Assembly: GCA_036655975.1 (NCBI GenBank)
Contig: JAVVPD010000109.1
Coordinates: 1 to 6,954, forward strand
Reading direction: 5' to 3'
Origin: CASQEL01 sp036655975
GTDB taxonomy: Bacteria > Desulfobacterota > Desulfovibrionia > Desulfovibrionales > Desulfovibrionaceae
Length of the DNA stretch: 6,954 nt
Positions 6,438-6,954 of this stretch are shown piece after piece. Position 1 is the first letter of the stretch, and each line of letters begins with the position of its first letter. The notes beneath the pieces were generated by a model that was not told the origin of the DNA, did not search any database, and saw only the letters and a list, made by a program, of their open reading frames with translations. The position numbers and the translations under genes were made by a program.

Positions 6438-6935
6438 ATGCTGCACTCAACGCTCAAGATGCTCAACCGCACAGAAGAAGTCCTCTCCTCCACCCTCATG
6501 ATTTGTATGGTTATTATTATTTCCGCACAGGTATTTTGCAGATATGTATTGCAAAATTCGTTGGAATGGTCCGAAGAATTAGCGCGCTATATTTTTATCT
6601 GGGCGGTGTACTTTGGCGCAAGCTATGCCTTGCAAAAGGACAAGCACCTCGAAATAACCTTGTTACGCCATTACCTACCTTCCCCCTGGCAGCGCAGGCT
6701 GGTCGCACTCGCCTATGGCTGTGTGCTGTTTTTTTGCCTGTACACAGCTTGGTTCGGCGGGGTCATGGTCATCGACATCTACGCTTCCCAATTACGCACG
6801 CCCGCCATTGACATTCCTGCCTTTTGGTTTTGGCTGTGTATCCCCATCTGTTTTGCGCTGATGGCCCTGCGCGCGGGGCTGAAGCTTTGGGAATTGTGCC
6901 TCAACCCTCAAAGTGTTTTACCCCCCACGTACTGA
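6438..6935 (+). CDS. dctQ: TRAP transporter small permease subunit (DctQ family)
   Basis: This 165-residue inner-membrane protein is the small subunit of a tripartite ATP-independent periplasmic (TRAP) transporter, which uses an ion gradient and a periplasmic binding protein to import organic acids. Four hydrophobic segments are visible: about 16-38, 51-66, 87-110 and 127-148. The family hallmark is the block after the first helix, QVFCRYVL (31-38) followed by EWSEELARY (43-51), then a helix ending in the ALQKDKHLE pattern (64-72). Length and topology are normal for DctQ. The start is taken at ATG 6438; an upstream in-frame ATG at 6426 would add four residues. The gene has its own promoter at 6337-6365 and diverges from the GntR regulator. 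A Shine-Dalgarno follows the stop by 6 nt, so a large permease (DctM) gene probably begins just outside the window. The substrate cannot be deduced from this subunit. Confidence 0.93.
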   Translation: MLHSTLKMLNRTEEVLSSTLMICMVIIISAQVFCRYVLQNSLEWSEELARYIFIWAVYFGASYALQKDKHLEITLLRHYLPSPWQRRLVALAYGCVLFFCLYTAWFGGVMVIDIYASQLRTPAIDIPAFWFWLCIPICFALMALRAGLKLWELCLNPQSVLPPTY

Positions 6936-6941
6936 TACCAC

Positions 6942-6946
6942 AGGAG
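6942..6946 (+). promoter_or_regulatory. Shine-Dalgarno site for the next gene, beyond the window edge
   Basis: AGGAG lies 6 nt after the dctQ stop and 8 nt before the window ends, which is the right spacing for a start codon at the first base outside. In TRAP operons the next gene is usually the large permease dctM. Confidence 0.6.
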
Positions 6947-6954
6947 AATCACCA

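Noticed and set aside
6413..6811. Plus-strand open frame of 132 codons overlapping dctQ
   Set aside because: It overlaps dctQ in another frame; only the dctQ frame gives the four-helix pattern and the EWSEELAR motif.

Overview
The window reads as chromosomal DNA of a Gram-negative bacterium of moderate GC content. The gene set is a Thermus-type zinc-ligand valyl-tRNA synthetase, a BPL-N/glutamine-amidotransferase-like protein beside it, a FadR-family GntR regulator and a TRAP transporter. It would fit a sulfate-reducing Desulfovibrionaceae-like organism, but this is an impression from gene content and protein style, not something the sequence proves.

Layout. Positions 1-102 hold a repeat element made of two direct repeats, each next to a hairpin. 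Its right edge supplies the stop codon of a minus-strand SAM-dependent methyltransferase (99-824). Upstream of that gene, on the same strand, is a small single-pass membrane protein (933-1274) with its own sigma70-like promoter (1306-1334). A structured gap of about 210 bp separates it from valS (1487-4141, minus), which encodes valyl-tRNA synthetase. Across an 84-bp divergent gap lies a plus-strand gene for a 414-residue protein with an N-terminal class I amidotransferase-like (BPL_N) domain and an uncharacterised C-terminal extension (4226-5470). It converges on a GntR/FCD transcription factor (5494-6150, minus). A divergent 287-bp gap separates the regulator from the small membrane subunit (DctQ) of a TRAP transporter (6438-6935). 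The window ends just after a Shine-Dalgarno sequence for the next gene, probably the large TRAP permease DctM.

How the genes work together. The clearest functional unit is gntR facing the TRAP operon. The gap between them holds about 100 bp with only 11 G/C bases, carrying four copies of a TTATGTAA/TTACATAA motif. One copy sits three bases from a TTGACA -35 box of a promoter that fires into dctQ. The natural reading is a substrate-responsive regulator controlling uptake of an organic acid or sulfonate, with the ligand unknown. The FCD domain appears to have lost one of its three usual metal-binding histidines. valS is housekeeping, and the methyltransferase and small membrane protein may form a minor operon of unknown role.

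Three starts are shorter than the longest open frame because a Shine-Dalgarno sequence favours an internal codon: valS, dctQ and the small membrane protein. I did not find a clear new defence system, CRISPR array, tRNA, rRNA, IS element or integrase.
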